A DNA stretch of 17,509 nucleotides from Desulfuromonadaceae bacterium (lineage in GTDB: Bacteria; Desulfobacterota; Desulfuromonadia; Desulfuromonadales; SZUA-401), in the NCBI GenBank assembly GCA_003246035.1, contig QKBP01000078.1, forward strand, positions 1-17,509, read 5' to 3'. Below are positions 15,070 to 17,509 of this stretch, in pieces; positions within the stretch are counted from its first letter, which is position 1; every line of letters starts with the position of its first letter. Made by a program: the position numbers and the translations under genes. The notes under the pieces were generated by a model, which saw only the letters and a program-made list of their open reading frames with translations, ran no database searches and had not been told where the DNA came from.

Positions 15070-16323
15070 TCAGGCTCTACGCAGCAACAGGGCTGCGGCC
15101 ATGGCCCCGGCAGCGCACACCGAAACCAGCCCGAGATCACTCCCCTGACGATGCATCTCGTTGGCCAGGGTTGTGACGATCCGGGCTCCGGTCGCACCGA
15201 AGGGGTGCCCGACCGAGATCGAGCTTCCGAGGGGGTTGAGCCTGGCAGGATCGACATCGCCGATCGACGGCTCCTTCCACCCCTGACTCCAGGCCTTGAG
15301 GTTGCAATCGACCTGGGCGCCAAAGGCTTCGTGGACTTCGACGATATCGATATCCGACAGCGAAACTCCTGTTCGCGCCAGCAGCTTCGGAACCGCCACG
15401 GCCGGCGCCATCAGCAGCCCTTCGTGCGGGTCAATCGCGGCAAACTCGACCTCGTCGAGCATGGCCAGTGGCGTGAAGCCGTGCTTCGCCGCGTAGCCTT
15501 CAGACATGATCAGCAGCGCGGCGGCACCGTCTGTGAGCGGGCTGGCATTCCCGGCGGTGATGGTCCCTGCAGCGCTGCGATCGAAGACCGGAGCAAGTTT
15601 GGCGAGTTTCTCCATGCTGGTATCACCACGCACGATGGTATCTTGCTCAATTCCTCGAAGCGGATGGATCTCCCGCTTGAGGCGCCCGTCCTTGGTCGCT
15701 TCGGCCGCCCGGTGGTGGCTGCGCAGGGCGATCTCATCCTGATCCTGACGCCTGGATTGCCACTCCTTGGCGGTAACCTCGGCGTGCTCCCCCATGGTCA
15801 GACCGGTCGAGGGTTCCTTGAAACCAAGGCTGCGCGGCTTGAAGTGGCTCGGGCGAAGACGGACAAGCTGCCGGAGTCGCTCTCCGGCGCTCCGGGCAAA
15901 GGTCGCCTGACGAAAGATGTCGGAAGCTTCGCGGCCGAACAGGATCGGCACCGTCGACATCGACTCGACACCTCCGGCGATCGCGACCTGCGTACGCCCG
16001 CTGCGGATCGCCTCGGCGGCATCGACCAGGGCGTGCAGCGAGGTGATGCAGTTGTTGGATACCAGCAAAGCGTGGATGCTGTCCGGTAACTTGAGGCGAA
16101 AGACGATCTCCCGGGCCAGGTTGGAGATGCGCGGATCATGCAGAACCCGCCCCCAGACGAGGTAGCCGATATCCTCTCTCGCGACCGGGTACCGCTCGAG
16201 CAACCCCGAGACCGCATGGACCGAGAGGTCGAGTTGATCGAGATCCCTGAAAACGGTTCCGGCCTTGACAAAGGGGGTGCGCATCCCACCGACAATGACC
16301 ACGCGCTCTTGCGACTGTGCCAT
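15070..16323 (-). CDS. FadI-like thiolase (acetyl-CoA C-acyltransferase)
   Basis: Thiolytic cleavage of 3-ketoacyl-CoA, or the reverse condensation. The protein has 417 residues with the two-lobed thiolase fold. The nucleophile C92 lies in SNNCITSLHAL, followed by the IAGGVESMS signature. The acid/base residues are H331 (HEAF, 331-334), H373 in GHPFGATGAR and C403 in VCAAGAM. The central region (STGLTMGEHAE, AHRSH-like LRSHHRAAEA, SPLTDGAAAL) resembles E. coli FadI more than FadA or PhaA. Start ATG 16323 is supported by AGGAGG 7 bases upstream; a longer frame to 16359 has no such signal. No FadJ-type partner, dehydrogenase or CoA transferase is nearby, so the physiological direction is open: short- or medium-chain beta-oxidation, or acetoacetyl-CoA formation. 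Confidence 0.9.
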   Translation of the reverse strand: MAQSQERVVIVGGMRTPFVKAGTVFRDLDQLDLSVHAVSGLLERYPVAREDIGYLVWGRVLHDPRISNLAREIVFRLKLPDSIHALLVSNNCITSLHALVDAAEAIRSGRTQVAIAGGVESMSTVPILFGREASDIFRQATFARSAGERLRQLVRLRPSHFKPRSLGFKEPSTGLTMGEHAEVTAKEWQSRRQDQDEIALRSHHRAAEATKDGRLKREIHPLRGIEQDTIVRGDTSMEKLAKLAPVFDRSAAGTITAGNASPLTDGAAALLIMSEGYAAKHGFTPLAMLDEVEFAAIDPHEGLLMAPAVAVPKLLARTGVSLSDIDIVEVHEAFGAQVDCNLKAWSQGWKEPSIGDVDPARLNPLGSSISVGHPFGATGARIVTTLANEMHRQGSDLGLVSVCAAGAMAAALLLRRA

Positions 16324-16414
16324 AGAAAGTCCTCCTGAAATAGCGGCTCGAATTCTCATGAAAGAAGTCTTGTATCAGCTTACCATTAAATTGACCGCGT
16401 GCGGTATCCGGGTA

Positions 16415-16443
16415 TCGACAAGCGTATACATTATCGTTATAAT
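16415..16443 (+). promoter_or_regulatory. Strong candidate sigma-70 promoter for the fumarase gene
   Basis: TCGACA (16415-16420, 5 of 6), 17-base spacer, then a perfect TATAAT (16438-16443). Transcription should begin near 16450, giving a leader of about 55 bases that ends in AAAGGAGAG before the ATG. This is the closest match to the sigma-70 consensus that I found in the window. Confidence 0.8.
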
Positions 16444-16444
16444 G
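16429..16444. promoter_or_regulatory. Inverted repeat over the fumarase -10 element
   Basis: CATTAT, 4 bases (CGTT), then ATAATG, a perfect 6-bp inverted repeat. Its right arm covers most of the -10 hexamer. It could be an operator in the divergent thiolase/fumarase control region. It is short and AT-rich, and it resembles no site I can name with confidence. Confidence 0.3.
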
Positions 16445-16504
16445 CCGCGGCATATTTGACATAACGGGTTACCTGACCCCTATTTCATGAAAAAGGAGAG
16501 AGCC

Positions 16505-17509
16505 ATGGCCACACCCGAGTTCTTCTACCAGACCCCCTTTCCGTTGAGTGACGATAAAACGACCTACTACAAGATTCCCGGTTCGGAGAAATACGTCTCG
16601 ACCGTTGACTTCGATGGCAAACAGGTCCTCAAGGTTGACCCGGAAGCGTTGACGGTATTGGCCAATACCGCCATGAAGGATGTCTCCTTCCTGCTGCGCA
16701 AGGAGCACAACGAGTCGGTCGCCAAGATTCTTGCCGACCCCGAGGCTTCCCGCAACGACAAGGGGGTCGCCATGGCCTTCCTGCGTAACGCCATGGTCGC
16801 GGCCCAGTTCGATCTGCCGACCTGCCAGGACACCGGCACGGCCACCGTCGTGGCCAAAAAGGGACAGCAGGTCTGGACCGGGGTCAACGACGCCGAATTC
16901 ATCTCCAAGGGGGTCTACAAGACCTACACCGAGGAAAACCTGCGCTACAGCCAGACCGTGGCGCTCGACATGTACAAGGAGAAGAACACCGGCACCAACC
17001 TGCCGGCCCAGATCGATCTCTACGCCACCGAGGGGGATGCCTACAAGTTCCTGTTCATGGCCAAGGGCGGCGGTTCGGCCAACAAGACCATGCTCTACCA
17101 GGAGACCAAGGCTCTGCTCACCCCCGAGAAGCTCTTCGACTTCCTGGTTGCCAAGATGAAAACTCTCGGTACCGCTGCCTGCCCCCCTTACCACCTCGCC
17201 TTCGTCATCGGCGGCACCTCGGCCGATGCGGTCATGAAGACCGTCAAGCTCGCCACCGCCAAGGAACTCGATGGCCTGCCGACCACCGGCAACGATCACG
17301 GCCAGGCCTTCCGCGACATCGAGCTCGAAGAGAAGCTGCAGAAAGCGGCCCAGGAGCTCGGCATAGGCGCCCAGTTCGGCGGCAAGTACTTCACCCACGA
17401 CGTGCGCGTCATCCGCCTCCCCCGTCACGGAGCCTCCTGCCCTCTCGGCATGGCGGTCTCCTGTTCGGCTGACCGCAACATCAAGGCCAAGATCACCAAG
17501 GACGGCCTG
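16505..17509 (+). CDS. fumA: Class I (iron-sulfur) fumarate hydratase, 3' end beyond the window
   Basis: Reversible hydration of fumarate to malate in the TCA cycle (oxidative or reductive direction). The first 335 codons are present and the frame is open at the right edge; full-length single-chain class I enzymes have about 500-550 residues. The three expected [4Fe-4S] cysteines are C107 ([10 protein letters not shown]), C226 ([11 protein letters not shown]) and C320 ([10 protein letters not shown]), matching E. coli FumA C105, C224 and C318 with a constant offset. Other landmarks are [16 protein letters not shown] and RHGASCPLG. Start ATG has AAAGGAGAG just upstream. The N-terminal and start of the C-terminal domain are on one chain, so it is FumA/FumB-like, not the split alpha/beta type. 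An oxygen-sensitive cluster suits an anaerobe. Confidence 0.95.
   Translation, partial: MATPEFFYQTPFPLSDDKTTYYKIPGSEKYVSTVDFDGKQVLKVDPEALTVLANTAMKDVSFLLRKEHNESVAKILADPEASRNDKGVAMAFLRNAMVAAQFDLPTCQDTGTATVVAKKGQQVWTGVNDAEFISKGVYKTYTEENLRYSQTVALDMYKEKNTGTNLPAQIDLYATEGDAYKFLFMAKGGGSANKTMLYQETKALLTPEKLFDFLVAKMKTLGTAACPPYHLAFVIGGTSADAVMKTVKLATAKELDGLPTTGNDHGQAFRDIELEEKLQKAAQELGIGAQFGGKYFTHDVRVIRLPRHGASCPLGMAVSCSADRNIKAKITKDGL

Noticed and set aside
16456..16486. Second promoter candidate, TTGACA with TATTTC 19 bases later
   Set aside because: Spacing is too long, the -10 is weak, and transcription would begin in the ribosome binding site of fumarase.
16469..16493. Sequence like half of an IscR box (TTACCTGACC) in the fumarase leader
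   Set aside because: Only the left half matches; the right half is missing and the element lies downstream of the predicted transcription start.
16469..17428. 319-codon minus-strand open frame opposite fumarase
   Set aside because: The plus-strand frame carries the three cluster cysteines and class I fumarase motifs; the minus frame has no known domain.
1..17509. CRISPR arrays, tRNA/rRNA genes, transposases, att sites, toxin-antitoxin pairs or defence genes
   Set aside because: None seen on reading both strands; genes are contiguous core functions without composition breaks that suggest an island.

Overview
The window is a GC-rich stretch of a bacterial chromosome, densely packed with genes on both strands. 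The best guess for the source is a deltaproteobacterium of the Desulfuromonadia (Geobacter/Desulfuromonas/Pelobacter-like). This rests on the cysE-iscR-iscS-iscU-mnmA-mtaB gene order, an ISC operon without iscA/hscBA/fdx, a bacterial V-type ATPase and an oxygen-sensitive class I fumarase. The assignment is an inference from gene content, not from a marker gene. No rRNA, tRNA, CRISPR array, insertion sequence, phage gene or long repeat was seen, and no gene-free stretch exceeds 300 bases.

Left part, plus strand. The 3' end of a V-type ATPase operon (subunits A, B and D, with overlapping reading frames) is followed by two translationally coupled transporters: an Atg22/UMF1-type MFS permease and an AEC-family permease. 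Next comes a two-gene potassium uptake system, a TrkH/KtrB channel and a KtrA-type RCK regulator, with its own candidate promoter. ATPase and K+ uptake together suggest ion homeostasis, but they look like separate transcription units.

Middle part, minus strand. Read in the direction of transcription, the operon is cysE, iscR, iscS, iscU, mnmA, mtaB. It ends at an intrinsic terminator that lies between it and the convergent ktrA. The order follows the path of sulfur: O-acetylserine formation for cysteine synthesis, cysteine desulfuration, Fe-S scaffold, 2-thiouridine in tRNA (needs persulfide from IscS), and methylthiolation of t6A37 in tRNA (needs Fe-S clusters). The promoter in front of cysE carries a 25-bp imperfect palindrome that closely matches the E. 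coli IscR type 1 box as I remember it. It covers the -35 element. This implies that IscR feeds back on the whole route, including cysteine synthesis.

Right part. ilvA (threonine ammonia-lyase with two ACT domains) lies upstream of cysE on the same strand, with its own candidate promoter and a strong leader hairpin. A FadI-like thiolase precedes it. Divergent from the thiolase, a class I [4Fe-4S] fumarase runs off the right edge behind a near-consensus sigma-70 promoter.

Most of the window is conserved core metabolism. I see no clearly new multi-gene system. The most interesting observations are the IscR-box/cysE arrangement, the altered cluster-ligand set of IscR, the altered chaperone motif of IscU, the Cys-rich tail of IscS and the coiled-coil tail of CysE. 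All five sit in the same operon.
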